A stretch of DNA of 64,000 bases from Bradyrhizobium ontarionense (GTDB lineage: Bacteria; Pseudomonadota; Alphaproteobacteria; Rhizobiales; Xanthobacteraceae), in the NCBI RefSeq assembly GCF_021088345.1, contig NZ_CP088156.1:6811001-6875000 (forward strand), given 5' to 3'. The position numbers and the translations under genes were made by a program. Below the pieces are notes generated by a model. It was given only the letters and a program-made list of their open reading frames with translations, ran no database searches and was not told the origin of the DNA. Below, piece after piece: positions 26,433-36,054 of the stretch. The first letter of the stretch is position 1. Every line of letters begins with the position of its first letter.

Positions 26433-28487
26433 CTAGCCATGGCCCTGCGGCCGCAGCGCGCGGCCGAGCGCCATCAGCGGGAAGTAATGGCGGTACATGC
26501 CGTAGCGGAGCATGAAGGCGCGGGACAGCTCCGGCCCCTGCATCAGCCGCTCCGACAGCGCGGGATCGTTGAGCTTGATGGTCTGGCCGACGCCGTAACC
26601 AGGAAAGCCGGTGCCGGTGAACTCCGGCTCGTCCCAGGTGCCGGCCGACTGGCGCTCGACGAGCCACGTGCAGCCGCGCTCGATCGCCTCCTTGTCATCA
26701 GGACGGTTGGCGGCGAGCAGCGCCATCAGCGCCCACGCCGTCTGCGACGCCGTGGTGGTGCCGCGGCCGACCGCGCTGATGTCCATGTAGGAGGCGCAGC
26801 TCTCGCCCCAGCCGCCATCGGCCTGCTGCTGCTGAACCAGCCAGTCGCAGGCGCGGCCGACATAGGGCTGGGTCATGTCCTCACCGATCGCGGCCAGCGC
26901 CGGCAGCACCGCGCCGGTGCCGTAGACGTAGTTGACGCCCCAGCGGCCGAACCACGGACCGCTCGTCTCCTGCTCGCGACGGATGTAGTCGAGTGCGCGC
27001 ACGATGGATGGATGGTTGCGCGAGATGCCGAGCTTGCCGAACGCTTCGACGACGTGGGCGGTGACGTCGACCGAGGGCGGATCGAGCGCCTCGCCGTAGT
27101 CGCAGAACGGAATCTTGGTCAGGATCTTCTGGTTATTGTCCTTGTCGAAGGCGCCCCAGCCGCCGCCTTCGCTCTGCATGCCGATCAGCCAGTCGACGCC
27201 CAGCCGAATGGCCTCGTCGATCCCCTTCGCCTGCCACTTGGGATCATGGCGCAGCGGCGCCAGTGCGATCAGCGCCACCGCGGTGTCGTCGGTGTCGGGA
27301 TAGAAGGCGTTGGCGTATTCGAACGCCCAGCCGCCCGGCTCGACGTGCGGCAGCTTCACCGACCAGTCGCCGGGCACGCGCACCTGGCGCTCCAGCACCC
27401 AGTTGACGGCCTTGTCGACGGCTTCCGGATGATCACCGAGCACGCCGGCATCCTCGAAGGCGAGCAGGGTCAGGATCGTGTCCCACACCGGGCTGTTGGT
27501 GGCCTGGATGTAGGTGGCCTCACCGACATCGACCCGCCAGCCGGGATCGTTCAGCGCGTCGAGGCCCTTGGCGACGACGGGGTGATTGAGCGGATAGCCC
27601 TCGGCGGTGAGCGCCATCAGGCCGTAGATCCAGGGCGGCTGGATGCCGCCCCAGGCGCCGTCGAAATCCTGATGGCGGATCATCCATTCCAGCACGCGGC
27701 TGGTGGCGGCGGGACGGAACAGGCCGAGATTGAGCCGGTTGCCAAGGTTCTGCAGGGCGTGCAGCACCTTGTCGGCGCCGCGGAAGAACTTGTCCCAGGC
27801 GCCGGCGCTGGCCTTCACCGGCAGCTCGTAGTCGAACGCGGCGCGTCCGCGCGGGAACAGCGCATCGAGCCGGTTCTCGGGCGGCAGCGGCCGGCTCGGC
27901 CGCCGCGCCGACAGCACCGCGATCGGCATCAGCGTGGCGCGGGCCCATTGCGCAAAATTGTAGATCGAGAACGGAAACCAGACCGGAAACCAGATCACCT
28001 CGGGCGGGATGTTCGGCGTCTTCTCCCACGGCCATTCGCCGAGCAGGGCCAGCCAATAGCGGGTGAAGACGCGGATGTTGCGCAGGCCACCCTTGGCCTC
28101 GATCCATTCGCGGGCGCGGCGCACGGGCGGCTCGTCGTCGCGATGGCCGAGCGAGCGCAGCGCGGCGTAGGCCTCGACGGTCGCGTTGATGTCGCCATTG
28201 GGGGCGCCGAAATAGACCTGCCAGGCGCCGTCGGGCCGCTGGCTGTCGAGCAGGGACTGGCCGAGGCGCTTGCGCAAGGGATGGTCCTCGAGCCCCATGA
28301 ACCACAGCGCGAGGCACCACTGCGCCTCCATGCAGGCGTTCGACTCCGCCCGTCCGACCCAATGGCCGTCCGGCTTCTGGTTTGCGATCAGCCAGTCCGC
28401 AGCCGCCCGCACCGTCGATTGCAGGGCCGTGTCGTAATTGCCCGGGTCGGTCGTGGCGCGCGCGGAGGCGGGGCCGTTCAACGTCAT
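26433..28487 (-). CDS. shc: Squalene-hopene cyclase
   Basis: A 684-aa class II triterpene cyclase that folds squalene to hopene/diplopterol at the cytosolic face of the membrane. The acid motif is DTDDTA (398-403), and several QW repeats are visible (e.g. SQRPDGAW, QQADGGWGES, RQSAGTWDE, ASQTAWALMALLA). Length is normal. The ATG at 28485-28487 follows GAGGGAT; a 28-residue longer in-frame form is rejected. Unlike many hopanoid loci, no squalene-forming hpnCDE genes adjoin; neighbours are repeats and a MAPEG protein. Confidence 0.96.
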   Translation of the reverse strand: MTLNGPASARATTDPGNYDTALQSTVRAAADWLIANQKPDGHWVGRAESNACMEAQWCLALWFMGLEDHPLRKRLGQSLLDSQRPDGAWQVYFGAPNGDINATVEAYAALRSLGHRDDEPPVRRAREWIEAKGGLRNIRVFTRYWLALLGEWPWEKTPNIPPEVIWFPVWFPFSIYNFAQWARATLMPIAVLSARRPSRPLPPENRLDALFPRGRAAFDYELPVKASAGAWDKFFRGADKVLHALQNLGNRLNLGLFRPAATSRVLEWMIRHQDFDGAWGGIQPPWIYGLMALTAEGYPLNHPVVAKGLDALNDPGWRVDVGEATYIQATNSPVWDTILTLLAFEDAGVLGDHPEAVDKAVNWVLERQVRVPGDWSVKLPHVEPGGWAFEYANAFYPDTDDTAVALIALAPLRHDPKWQAKGIDEAIRLGVDWLIGMQSEGGGWGAFDKDNNQKILTKIPFCDYGEALDPPSVDVTAHVVEAFGKLGISRNHPSIVRALDYIRREQETSGPWFGRWGVNYVYGTGAVLPALAAIGEDMTQPYVGRACDWLVQQQQADGGWGESCASYMDISAVGRGTTTASQTAWALMALLAANRPDDKEAIERGCTWLVERQSAGTWDEPEFTGTGFPGYGVGQTIKLNDPALSERLMQGPELSRAFMLRYGMYRHYFPLMALGRALRPQGHG

Positions 28488-28706
28488 CACAATCCCTCTG
28501 GCGGCCGTCGGAGCGCCGCTGCAGCAGTCCAATTCACCCCGCCCTATAGGGAATTTCGCCGCCAAATCCAATCAACTGGCCGTAACGGACGAGATCAGAC
28601 AGAGAATAAAACGGGTACGCAGGGCGTCTATTCGGCGCTGTCCGTATAGCGCAGCCGCCGCGGCGGCGGTGTGACGCGGCTCACGCGGCTGGGAGGGCCA
28701 GAGGGG

Positions 28707-29114
28707 TCAAAGCGACAGGTAATTGCGGAGCACTGGGAGGAAGAAGATCGCGACCGTGATCAGAAAGCCGATCACCCACAGGATCGAGCGCAGCGACGGC
28801 CGGTCGCCGACATAGGTGAGCACGTAGGCCGTGCGCACGATCAGGAACAGCACCGACAGCTCGTTGATCAGGTTCTGCGGGGCCGTGCGGAACTCGGCCA
28901 GCAACACGGCCGCGGCAAAGAACGGGAAGGCCTCGATGCCGTTCTGATGGGCGCCCAACGCCCGCTCGCGGATGCCTTCATCGTAGAAGGCGGGATCACG
29001 CGGTCTGGCATTGTCGTAGCGCCCGGCCCGGCCGACGCTGATCCATTTCACCGGCACGATCGTTAGCAGGTACAGCATCACGCTGGCGAAAATGCATAAT
29101 TCGGCAATCGTCAT
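28707..29114 (-). CDS. MAPEG-family membrane protein
   Basis: A 135-aa protein with four membrane helices. The family motif (R-A-x-x-A-H-x-N-x-x-E) is visible as ERALGAHQNGIEAFPFFAAAVLL at about 51-73. Bacterial MAPEG members are glutathione transferase-like or of unknown activity. It is divergent from ferrochelatase, with 95 bp between start codons. Confidence 0.85.
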   Translation of the reverse strand: MTIAELCIFASVMLYLLTIVPVKWISVGRAGRYDNARPRDPAFYDEGIRERALGAHQNGIEAFPFFAAAVLLAEFRTAPQNLINELSVLFLIVRTAYVLTYVGDRPSLRSILWVIGFLITVAIFFLPVLRNYLSL

Positions 29115-29209
29115 GGCTCCTCCGGCCCGATGACATCGGTGAAATGGCCCTTATCTTGACAATGTTGAAACAAGCCGCCAAGCCACGTCCTTCACCAGTC
29201 CCGGGCATC

Positions 29210-30262
29210 ATGACCGCCGCCATCTCCCTCGACAATGCCAGGCCTCTTGATATCAAGCCGTTGCCGGTCGCGAGCACGACGCGTGTCGGCGTGCTGCTGG
29301 TCAATCTCGGCACGCCCGATACCGCTGATGCGGCCGGCGTGCGGGTCTATCTGAAGGAATTCCTCTCCGACCCGCGCGTCATCGAGGACCAGGGCCTGTT
29401 GTGGAAGATCATCCTCAACGGGATCATCCTCAACGTGCGGCCGCGCAAGAAGGCTAGGGATTACCAGTCGATCTGGAATACCGAGAAGAATGAATCGCCG
29501 CTCAAGACCATCACGCGCGCGCAGAGCGAGAAGCTCGCCGCTGATATCGCCGATCGCAGCCACGTCATCGTCGACTGGGCGATGCGCTACGGCAATCCCT
29601 CGATCAAGTCGGGTGTCGACGCCCTGATGGCCAAAGGCTGTGACCGCATCCTGGTCGTGCCGCTCTATCCGCAATATTCCGCGGCGACCTCGGCGACGGT
29701 GTGCGACGAGGCCTTCCGCGTGCTGACCGAGCTGCGCGCGCAGCCCACGCTGCGGGTGACGCCGCCCTATTACAACGACGATTTCTACATCGATGCGCTG
29801 GCGGTCTCGATCGAGGATCACCTTAAGACGCTGCCGTACAAGCCCGAGCTGATCGTGGCCTCGTTCCACGGCATGCCAAAGGAATATGTCGACAAGGGCG
29901 ACCCCTACCGCGAGCAGTGCGTTGCCACCACCGAGCTGCTGCGCAAGCGGCTCGGCATGGACGACAGCAAGCTGCTGCTCACGTTCCAGTCGCGCTTCGG
30001 CTTCTCCGAGTGGCTGCAGCCCTATACCGACAAGACCATCGAGAAGCTCGCCAAGGACGGCGTCAAGCGCATCGCCGTGGTGATGCCGGGCTTTTCGGCC
30101 GACTGCCTGGAAACCCTGGAAGAGATCTCCGGGGAGAACGCCGAGATATTCAAGCACAATGGCGGCGAGGAATTCTCCGCCGTGCCCTGCCTCAACGACA
30201 GCGCGCCGGGGATGACCGTGCTGCGCCAGCTGGTGCTGCGCGAGCTGCAGGGCTGGATCTGA
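29210..30262 (+). CDS. hemH: Ferrochelatase
   Basis: The enzyme inserts Fe2+ into protoporphyrin IX, the last step of heme synthesis. Family blocks: VGVLLVNLGTPDT, VLVVPLYPQYSAATSATV (metal-binding region), ELIVASFHGMPKEYVDKGDPY (active-site His), FQSRFGFSEWLQPYTD and VVMPGFSADCLETLEEI with the conserved Glu. 350 aa from the ATG at 29210; two upstream in-frame starts (29144, 29162) would add 16-22 unconserved residues, and no start has a strong ribosome binding site. It is probably cytosolic/membrane-peripheral, and supplies heme for cytochromes such as the one at 59-62 kb. Confidence 0.95.
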   Translation: MTAAISLDNARPLDIKPLPVASTTRVGVLLVNLGTPDTADAAGVRVYLKEFLSDPRVIEDQGLLWKIILNGIILNVRPRKKARDYQSIWNTEKNESPLKTITRAQSEKLAADIADRSHVIVDWAMRYGNPSIKSGVDALMAKGCDRILVVPLYPQYSAATSATVCDEAFRVLTELRAQPTLRVTPPYYNDDFYIDALAVSIEDHLKTLPYKPELIVASFHGMPKEYVDKGDPYREQCVATTELLRKRLGMDDSKLLLTFQSRFGFSEWLQPYTDKTIEKLAKDGVKRIAVVMPGFSADCLETLEEISGENAEIFKHNGGEEFSAVPCLNDSAPGMTVLRQLVLRELQGWI

Positions 30263-30461
30263 GGCGGGAACGTTGACGGCGGCGTTTTGCCGCCCGCTAG
30301 GTCAGCTGCGCCGTTGCGCAAGGTTGAGGCCCGTCCGCCCGACGAAAATACTTTCCTGAACCGCGCCGATCGGACCCCCGACATATTCACGCGGCAATCC
30401 CTAAATTGTGTTTGCTGCAGAGGTTGGTGAGAAGACGTCCATCTTCTCCCTTGGAGGGTCC

Positions 30462-31466
30462 ATGAGCGGTTTCGACATTTTCGCCATTGCGCTGGTGCTG
30501 CTGGTCATCTTCACACTCTATTCCGGCGTGAAGACGGTGCCGCAGGGCTTCGACTGGACCGTCGAGCGGTTCGGCAAATACACCAGCACCTTGTCGCCGG
30601 GCCTGAACATCATCGTCCCCTATTTCGATCGCATCGGGCGCAAGATCAACATGATGGAGCAGGTGATCGACATCCCCGAGCAGGAGGTGATCACCAAGGA
30701 CAACGCCACCGTCACGGTCGACGGCGTCGCCTTCTACCAGGTGTTCGACGCCGCCAAGGCGAGCTACGAGGTATCGAACCTCAACCAGGCGATCATCACC
30801 TTGACCATGACCAACATCCGCTCGGTGATGGGTGCGATGGACCTCGACCAGGTGTTGTCGCATCGCGACGAGATCAACGAGCGGCTGCTGCGCGTCGTCG
30901 ACGCCGCGGTGTCGCCGTGGGGTCTCAAGGTCAACCGCATCGAGATCAAGGACATCGTGCCGCCGGCCGATCTGGTCGAGGCGATGGGCCGGCAGATGAA
31001 GGCCGAGCGCGTCAAGCGCGCCGACATCCTGCAGGCCGAAGGCCAGCGGCAGTCGGAGATCCTGCGTGCGGAAGGCGCCAAGCAGAGCCAGATCCTGCAG
31101 GCGGAAGGCCGCAGGACGTCCGCGTTCCTCGACGCCGAGGCGCGCGAGCGCGCCGCGCAGGCCGAGGCCAAGGCGACGCAGATGGTGTCGGAGGCGATCT
31201 CGCAAGGCGATGTCGCTGCGCTGAACTACTTCATCGCCGACAAATACATCAAGGCGTTCGGCCAGCTCGCCGAGTCGCCGAACCAGAAGGTCATCATGCT
31301 CCCTATCGAGGCGATGGGCATGCTCGGCTCGCTCGCCGGCATCGGCGAGATCGCCAAGGCGACCTTTGGCGAGAGCTCGGCGTCTGCTGTGGCGGCGGCA
31401 CGCCGCGCCGGCTCGGTGCCGTCAGCGGGGACACCGCCGGTGCCGCCCGTACCGCCGCGGACGTGA
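30462..31466 (+). CDS. SPFH/Band 7 protein (QmcA/paraslipin type)
   Basis: A 334-aa protein: one N-terminal membrane helix (about 3-22), Band 7 domain (about 22-195; [45 protein letters not shown]), then a helical Ala/Glu/Gln-rich stretch ([19 protein letters not shown]) and a proline tail. Such proteins form large membrane rings with an NfeD partner, encoded 18 bp downstream. ATG 30462 is preceded by TTGGAGGG; an 18-residue upstream extension is rejected. Confidence 0.92.
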   Translation: MSGFDIFAIALVLLVIFTLYSGVKTVPQGFDWTVERFGKYTSTLSPGLNIIVPYFDRIGRKINMMEQVIDIPEQEVITKDNATVTVDGVAFYQVFDAAKASYEVSNLNQAIITLTMTNIRSVMGAMDLDQVLSHRDEINERLLRVVDAAVSPWGLKVNRIEIKDIVPPADLVEAMGRQMKAERVKRADILQAEGQRQSEILRAEGAKQSQILQAEGRRTSAFLDAEARERAAQAEAKATQMVSEAISQGDVAALNYFIADKYIKAFGQLAESPNQKVIMLPIEAMGMLGSLAGIGEIAKATFGESSASAVAAARRAGSVPSAGTPPVPPVPPRT

Positions 31467-31484
31467 GCGAAGGAGACCCTTGTC

Positions 31485-31931
31485 ATGAGCGACATGTTCG
31501 TCACGCTCGGCACCTGGAACTGGCTGATCTTCGGCGTCCTGCTGATGGCGCTGGAGCTGCTCGCGCCGGGCATCTTCCTGTTCTGGCTCGGGCTCGCCGC
31601 GCTGCTGGTCGGATTGATTTCGTTCGCGTTTGCGCCGGGATGGCAGCTGCAGATCCTGCTGTTCGCGCTGTTTGCGATTGCCGCCGTGCCGATCTGGCGC
31701 CGGCTCGCCCGCGCGAGCGCTGCGCCGAGCCGCGACAATCCCTTCCTCAACCGGCGTGCGGCAGGGCTCGTCGGCCGCGAGTTCACGCTCGAGAAGCCGA
31801 TCATCGACGGCAACGGCACCGTGCGCATCGACGACACGGTGTGGCGCGTCGCCGGCCCCGATGCGCCCGCCGGTAGCCGCGTCCGCATCGTGCAGGCCGA
31901 CGGCGCGCATCTCACGGTGGCGGCGGCGTAG
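31485..31931 (+). CDS. NfeD-family membrane protein
   Basis: A 148-aa protein with two or three membrane helices (about 14-36, 40-70) and a C-terminal OB-fold domain typical of the short NfeD1b type (GLVGREFTLEKPIIDGNGTVRIDDTVWRV). It is the usual partner of the SPFH protein encoded immediately upstream, and is thought to be a stabiliser of the membrane ring. GAAGGAGACC precedes the ATG. Confidence 0.92.
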   Translation: MSDMFVTLGTWNWLIFGVLLMALELLAPGIFLFWLGLAALLVGLISFAFAPGWQLQILLFALFAIAAVPIWRRLARASAAPSRDNPFLNRRAAGLVGREFTLEKPIIDGNGTVRIDDTVWRVAGPDAPAGSRVRIVQADGAHLTVAAA

Positions 31932-31973
31932 TCCTGCGGGTGATGCTGTATGTTTGAGCCCGCGGCCTCACCC

Positions 31974-32054
31974 CGTCATTGCGAGCGCAGCGAAGCAATC
32001 CAGAATCGTTCCTGCGGAGACAGTCTGGATTGCTTCGCTACGCTCGCAATGACG
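31974..32054. repeat. Intergenic palindromic repeat, family B (full unit)
   Basis: CGTCATTGCGAGCGCAGCG and GAAGCAATCCAGA on the left mirror TCTGGATTGCTTCGC and CGCTCGCAATGACG on the right. Other copies or fragments: 24350-24383, 38508-38524 plus 39793-39861 (split by IS481), 41643-41759, and a diverged one at 54022-54083. It lies between convergent genes, so may serve both as an end structure. Confidence 0.85.
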
Positions 32055-32069
32055 GCTGATGGAGTCGGG

Positions 32070-33737
32070 CTAATTTTGCAGCCTCACCCCGAGCATCACC
32101 ACCGTGCCCGACGACCCGGCGCCGGTGATGTTCGAGTCGAGCTTGTCGTAGCGCAGCGAGCCCTTGACCCAGAGATTGCGTGTCATCTTGTAGACGAGGT
32201 TGCCTTCCGCCGAATAGGTGCGGTCGCTGCGGCCATAGCCCTGATAGTCGAGCGTGCCGAAGGTGAATTTGCCGATGCCGGTCAGCCAGCGGCGGAAATC
32301 ATGGTCGACCTGCACCGTGTAGGTGCGCACCAGCACGCCGGAGGCGCCGGCGACGGTGGTCTCCGCAAGCTGCGTGTCGGACAGGAAACGGGCCGTGGTC
32401 AGCGGCGTCGCCGACCACACCAGGGAGGCCGTGGTCAGAAAGCCCTGCAGCCGGTTCAGCCGCGGGTCGACATAATTGCGCGCGGCATAGCCGATCGAGA
32501 CTTCGCCGGTCAAAAGCCGGGTGAACTCGAACGACGTGCCGGCCTTGGCGTAGCCGCCGGATGAATCGCGCTGATAACGGGAGCGGTCGAACTGCTCATC
32601 GTGCACGCGGGTGTCGCCCTGGATCTCCGCGAACGGCTTCAGGCCGGGCATGATCTCGTAGGACGCGCGACCGATGCCGCCATACTGGTTGAAGTTGCGG
32701 TCGTCGTTCGAGGTCATCGTCCCGTCGGTCAGCTTGCTCTGCTGATAGCTGGTGCGGTCGGCGGTGGCGCCGGCCGACAGCTGCAGCCGGTTGAAGCGCT
32801 GGTCGACGCCGACGGTGGTGCCGAGCGTTGTGTAGACCGGATAGCGCGCGAGGCCGGCCTGCACGCTGGGGCTGCCGGGATTGTCGGTCGCAGCGCGCAG
32901 CCGCAGCTGGGCGCCGACCGAGGTGTCGCGGCTGACGTCGAGGCGGCCGTCGACATGGCCGGTGAAATCGGGACGGTCGAGCGTCGTCGGCGCCGAATTG
33001 ATGCCGCCGTCCATGATGGCCGGCAGCGTGCTGCCGTAGCCGGTGAACGATCCGCGCAGGTCGGCGACCATGGCATGGCGCTCCCAGTTCGACACCGCCA
33101 GGAATTCCGGCGCGACCATCCAAACCGGCATGCCGCGCGCGTTGGCGAGGCGCGCCGGATTGCTGTCATAGCCGGCCGAGAGTTCGACCGCGGCCTTGAC
33201 CAGGAACGGGCCGGCATAGTCACCGACGGCGCCGAACGGGTCGTCGTCGATCCTGAGTCGCTTCCTCGGCGGCTGGCCGGGGACGGTCCCCGCGATCGCA
33301 GCCGCGACCGGCGGCCTGCTGGCGCTCGCCGAGGGCGGCAAGGTCGGGCGGAGCTGGCCTGTGAGTTCGCCCGCCGGCGGCGTGCCCGGTCCTGCCGGCG
33401 GCTTGGGCCGCGCCTGAGCAGGATAGTATTTCGGCTTCCTGCGGTTGCGGTTCAGCGAATCATAGCCGACGTCGGCCGCGCCGCTGGCCGCGGGCACGCC
33501 GGGCAGCGGCACCTGCGTGCGACGCGCCGCTGAGCTGATCGGAGCAGGCGCAGCGGGCAGCCCGGGCGTCGGAGCGGCATCGGACAGTCCGCTGACCGCG
33601 GTCCGTCGCAAGGGGGACTCCTGCGGCGCCAGGAAGCCGTCGCGGACCGGCCGGAATGCGTCGATGGTCTGGGAGCGGGCCGCCTCAGTGCCGATAGCGC
33701 CGAGCAGCAGGCATGCGGCGGAGGCGCCGCGCCACAT
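32070..33737 (-). CDS. Outer-membrane beta-barrel protein with Pro-rich N-terminal region
   Basis: A 555-aa protein: signal peptide (MWRGASAACLLLGAIG, cleavage near ARSQ), then about 150 residues rich in Pro, Ala and Arg of low complexity, then from about 180 a beta-barrel with alternating hydrophobic strands (VELSAGYDSNPARL, LRLRAATDNPG, GKFTFGTLDYQGYGRSDRTY) ending in MLGVRLQN, a typical barrel C-terminus. It fits the BBP2-type outer-membrane barrels. Substrate unknown. The ATG at 33735-33737 is chosen; a GTG at 33788 adds 17 Arg-rich residues. Confidence 0.75.
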   Translation of the reverse strand: MWRGASAACLLLGAIGTEAARSQTIDAFRPVRDGFLAPQESPLRRTAVSGLSDAAPTPGLPAAPAPISSAARRTQVPLPGVPAASGAADVGYDSLNRNRRKPKYYPAQARPKPPAGPGTPPAGELTGQLRPTLPPSASASRPPVAAAIAGTVPGQPPRKRLRIDDDPFGAVGDYAGPFLVKAAVELSAGYDSNPARLANARGMPVWMVAPEFLAVSNWERHAMVADLRGSFTGYGSTLPAIMDGGINSAPTTLDRPDFTGHVDGRLDVSRDTSVGAQLRLRAATDNPGSPSVQAGLARYPVYTTLGTTVGVDQRFNRLQLSAGATADRTSYQQSKLTDGTMTSNDDRNFNQYGGIGRASYEIMPGLKPFAEIQGDTRVHDEQFDRSRYQRDSSGGYAKAGTSFEFTRLLTGEVSIGYAARNYVDPRLNRLQGFLTTASLVWSATPLTTARFLSDTQLAETTVAGASGVLVRTYTVQVDHDFRRWLTGIGKFTFGTLDYQGYGRSDRTYSAEGNLVYKMTRNLWVKGSLRYDKLDSNITGAGSSGTVVMLGVRLQN

Positions 33738-33959
33738 CGCGCGCCTTATCGCGCGTCCTGCGCGGCCGCTGTCAGGCCTCCACCCCACGATGAAAATACT
33801 CCAACAAAATCAATTGCGTCGTCGGGCAGCCCCGCGCCGCCGGCAAACCGTGTCGTTAAGGGAGTAAAAACAAATATGGTTAATGGGCTGTTGATGACGC
33901 CTTGCCGCCTTACCCATGCTAAAGAGCTGCGCCTCACTGTGACTGCCTTGGACGGACGC

Positions 33960-34961
33960 ATGCCGAGATCGAAGCCGTTGACCGAAGCCCCTCCCGCCAA
34001 CGCGGATATCCAGTCGGCGCTGCGTACCCTGGATGCCGGCAGCAACGGCATTGCTGCGATCGCGGCGGCGCTGCGCGGCCCGCTGGGCGCGGCGTTTGCG
34101 GCCGCGGTCGAGCTGATCCGGCAGGCCAAGGGCCGCGCCATCCTGACGGGTCTCGGCAAGTCCGGCCATGTCGCGCGCAAGATGGCCGCGACCCTGGCCT
34201 CGACCGGGACGCCTGCCTTCTTCGTCCATTCCGCCGAGGCCGGTCACGGCGATCTCGGCATGATCACCTCGGACGACGTCATCATCGCGCTGTCGTGGTC
34301 CGGCGAGCAGCCGGAGATGAAGACGCTGGTCAATTACGCCAAGCGTTTCGCGATTCCGCTGATCGCAATCACCTCCAACGCGCAATCCTCGCTCGGGCAG
34401 GCGGCGCGGACCGTGCTCGAGCTGCCGAAAGCACGCGAGGCCTGTCCGCACAATCTGGCGCCGACCACCTCGACCCTGATGCAGGCGGCGATCGGCGACG
34501 CGCTCGCGATCGCACTGCTCGAAGGCCGCGGCTTCACCGCGCTCGAGTTCGCCAATTTCCATCCGGGCGGCAAGCTCGGCGCGATGCTCAAGCACATCTC
34601 TGATCTGATGCGCTCGGGCGACGCGGTGCCGTTGAAGCCGCTCGGCACCGGCATGTCGGATGCGCTGGTCGAGATGTCGGCGAAGGGGCTCGGCTGCGTC
34701 GTCATCGTCGACGCCCGCGGCCATGTCGCCGGCATCGTCACCGACGGCGATCTCCGGCGGAAAATGCGCGCCGATCTGCTGTCGGCTTCGGTCGACGAGA
34801 TCATGACCGCGAACCCGCGCACCGTCCGCCGCGAGGCGCTCGCCTCCGAGGCGCTGGAGATTCTCAACTCTGCCAAGATCACGACGCTGATCGTGACCGA
34901 CGGCGCCAAGCCGGTCGGCATCCTGCACATGCATGATCTGTTGCGGGCAGGGGTGGCCTAG
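33960..34961 (+). CDS. kdsD: KpsF/GutQ-family D-arabinose-5-phosphate isomerase
   Basis: A 333-aa protein: SIS sugar-isomerase domain (about 50-190; GRAILTGLGKSGHVARKMAATLASTGTP, HSAEAGHGDLGM, ALSWSGEQPEM) followed by two CBS domains (about 205-330). It converts ribulose-5-phosphate to arabinose-5-phosphate, the first step of Kdo synthesis for lipopolysaccharide. The start is uncertain: ATG 33960 is used, as the longer in-frame form from 33876 adds 28 unconserved residues. The divergent outer-membrane protein gene also fits an envelope context. Confidence 0.9.
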   Translation: MPRSKPLTEAPPANADIQSALRTLDAGSNGIAAIAAALRGPLGAAFAAAVELIRQAKGRAILTGLGKSGHVARKMAATLASTGTPAFFVHSAEAGHGDLGMITSDDVIIALSWSGEQPEMKTLVNYAKRFAIPLIAITSNAQSSLGQAARTVLELPKAREACPHNLAPTTSTLMQAAIGDALAIALLEGRGFTALEFANFHPGGKLGAMLKHISDLMRSGDAVPLKPLGTGMSDALVEMSAKGLGCVVIVDARGHVAGIVTDGDLRRKMRADLLSASVDEIMTANPRTVRREALASEALEILNSAKITTLIVTDGAKPVGILHMHDLLRAGVA

Positions 34962-35012
34962 CTCGAAGCGTCGTTCCCGCGCGCTCGGCTCTCGCGCGCT
35001 TCGGAAGACCGG

Positions 35013-35555
35013 TCAGCCCGCACCGAATCGTGCCGCATTGTCCTCCAGCGGTAGCTGTAGTGCGTTGGCCACATACGACACGGTGCGATAGAAGCCGCAC
35101 AGCAGGATGATCTCCAGCACCTGATCCTCATCGTGATGCAGGCGGAGGCGGGCGAATTCGTCATCGCTCAAGGTCGATCGGTCGTGCAGGGCATCGACCG
35201 CGGCGATCAGGGCCTGTTCAGCGGCCGACCAGCACGCCGCGTCGGCCGGCGCATTCACGGTGGCGTCGATCTGCTGCGGAGTCAGGCCGGCGTCTGTGCC
35301 AAAGATGCGGACATGCACCCCCCATTCGTACTCGCACGCATTGAGCGCGCAGGTCCGATCGATGACGATTTCGCGCTGACGCAGGGACAGCGGGCCGCGG
35401 TCGAGCAGGCTGCCGCCGCGAAATTTGGCCCAGGCGCGCGCATGGCCGGCCATCACCCGGAACAGCATCAAGGGCGGCGCCCCGCGCATGATCTGGTCGA
35501 ATTGCGCCTGGATGTCGGCCGGGTAGGGCGGCTGCAGCGGGGCGATCCGGGGCAT
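35013..35555 (-). CDS. Carboxymuconolactone decarboxylase-family protein
   Basis: A 180-aa protein of the AhpD/CMD fold: LSLRQREIVIDRTCALNACEYEWGVHV carries the Cys...His pair of the family, in the E-Y-E-W..H form rather than the CXXC form of AhpD peroxidoreductases. No signal peptide. Its function is likely redox or lactone chemistry but cannot be specified. AGGAGG lies 7 nt before the ATG. It is divergent from an HxlR regulator with a symmetric operator between them, so it is probably the regulated gene. Confidence 0.85.
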   Translation of the reverse strand: MPRIAPLQPPYPADIQAQFDQIMRGAPPLMLFRVMAGHARAWAKFRGGSLLDRGPLSLRQREIVIDRTCALNACEYEWGVHVRIFGTDAGLTPQQIDATVNAPADAACWSAAEQALIAAVDALHDRSTLSDDEFARLRLHHDEDQVLEIILLCGFYRTVSYVANALQLPLEDNAARFGAG

Positions 35556-35587
35556 GGTGGTTCCTCCTGTCGGGCGCTACACTTACT

Positions 35588-35614
35588 GTAGCGAGATGCT
35601 ACGCTTTCCGTAGC
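35588..35614. promoter_or_regulatory. Candidate HxlR operator: three alternating half-sites
   Basis: Three 5-bp half-sites alternate in orientation: GTAGC (35588), GCTAC (35598) and GTAGC (35610). The first two form GTAGC-N5-GCTAC, and the last two GCTAC-N7-GTAGC. The array lies between the divergent CMD gene and HxlR gene, close to both starts, as expected for autoregulation plus control of the neighbour. Confidence 0.65.
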
Positions 35615-35640
35615 GAATGGCAAGCTGTCGGAGGCTTTTC

Positions 35641-35967
35641 GTGTCGAAAGACGTTCAACCGCGCCGGGTGCGCGGCTCGCGCTCGGGCCGCCCGGTCATG
35701 GCGCTGCTCGATCTGTTGGGCCGGCGCTGGTGCCTGCGCATCGTCTGGGAGCTGCGCGACGGCGCCCTGACCTCCCGCGCGCTCCGCGCGGCGTGCGATG
35801 AGGCCTCGCCGACCGTGTTGCAGGCGCGGCTGGATGAGCTGCGCGAGGCGGGCTTCATCGCGCTGGGCGACAGTGGCTACCAGCTGACGCCCTTGGGGCG
35901 CGAGTTGTTGGAGACTTTCCTGCCGCTGCATCGTTTTGCCGAACGCTGGAGCCGACAGATGGGATGA
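35641..35967 (+). CDS. HxlR-family winged-helix transcription regulator
   Basis: A 108-aa protein with the HxlR winged helix: MALLDLLGRRWCLRIVWELRDGALTSRALRAAC, then SPTVLQARLDELREAGFI and YQLTPLGRELLETFLPL. The GTG at 35641 has a perfect GGAGG six bases upstream, whereas the ATG at 35617 has none, so the GTG start is preferred. HxlR proteins often sense electrophiles or redox stress through a cysteine; Cys residues are present near the recognition helix (RWCLR and RAACDE). Confidence 0.88.
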   Translation: MSKDVQPRRVRGSRSGRPVMALLDLLGRRWCLRIVWELRDGALTSRALRAACDEASPTVLQARLDELREAGFIALGDSGYQLTPLGRELLETFLPLHRFAERWSRQMG

Positions 35968-36054
35968 GCCGGGCCGAGGCACGCGCGCGGTCCCGGTCTG
36001 GCCGGGCACGGCGGCGGCGTGCTATGGGCTCGCCCGAGACAGGGAGCCGAGCCG

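Noticed and set aside
29115..29209. Irr/iron-control element in the ferrochelatase promoter
   Set aside because: No TTTAGAA-type inverted sequence was visible; only a TTGACA-like hexamer near 29155, which is too weak to call.
30263..30310. Terminator after hemH (GCGGC-GTTTT-GCCGC hairpin)
   Set aside because: The stem is short and no T-run follows, so I do not list it as a terminator.
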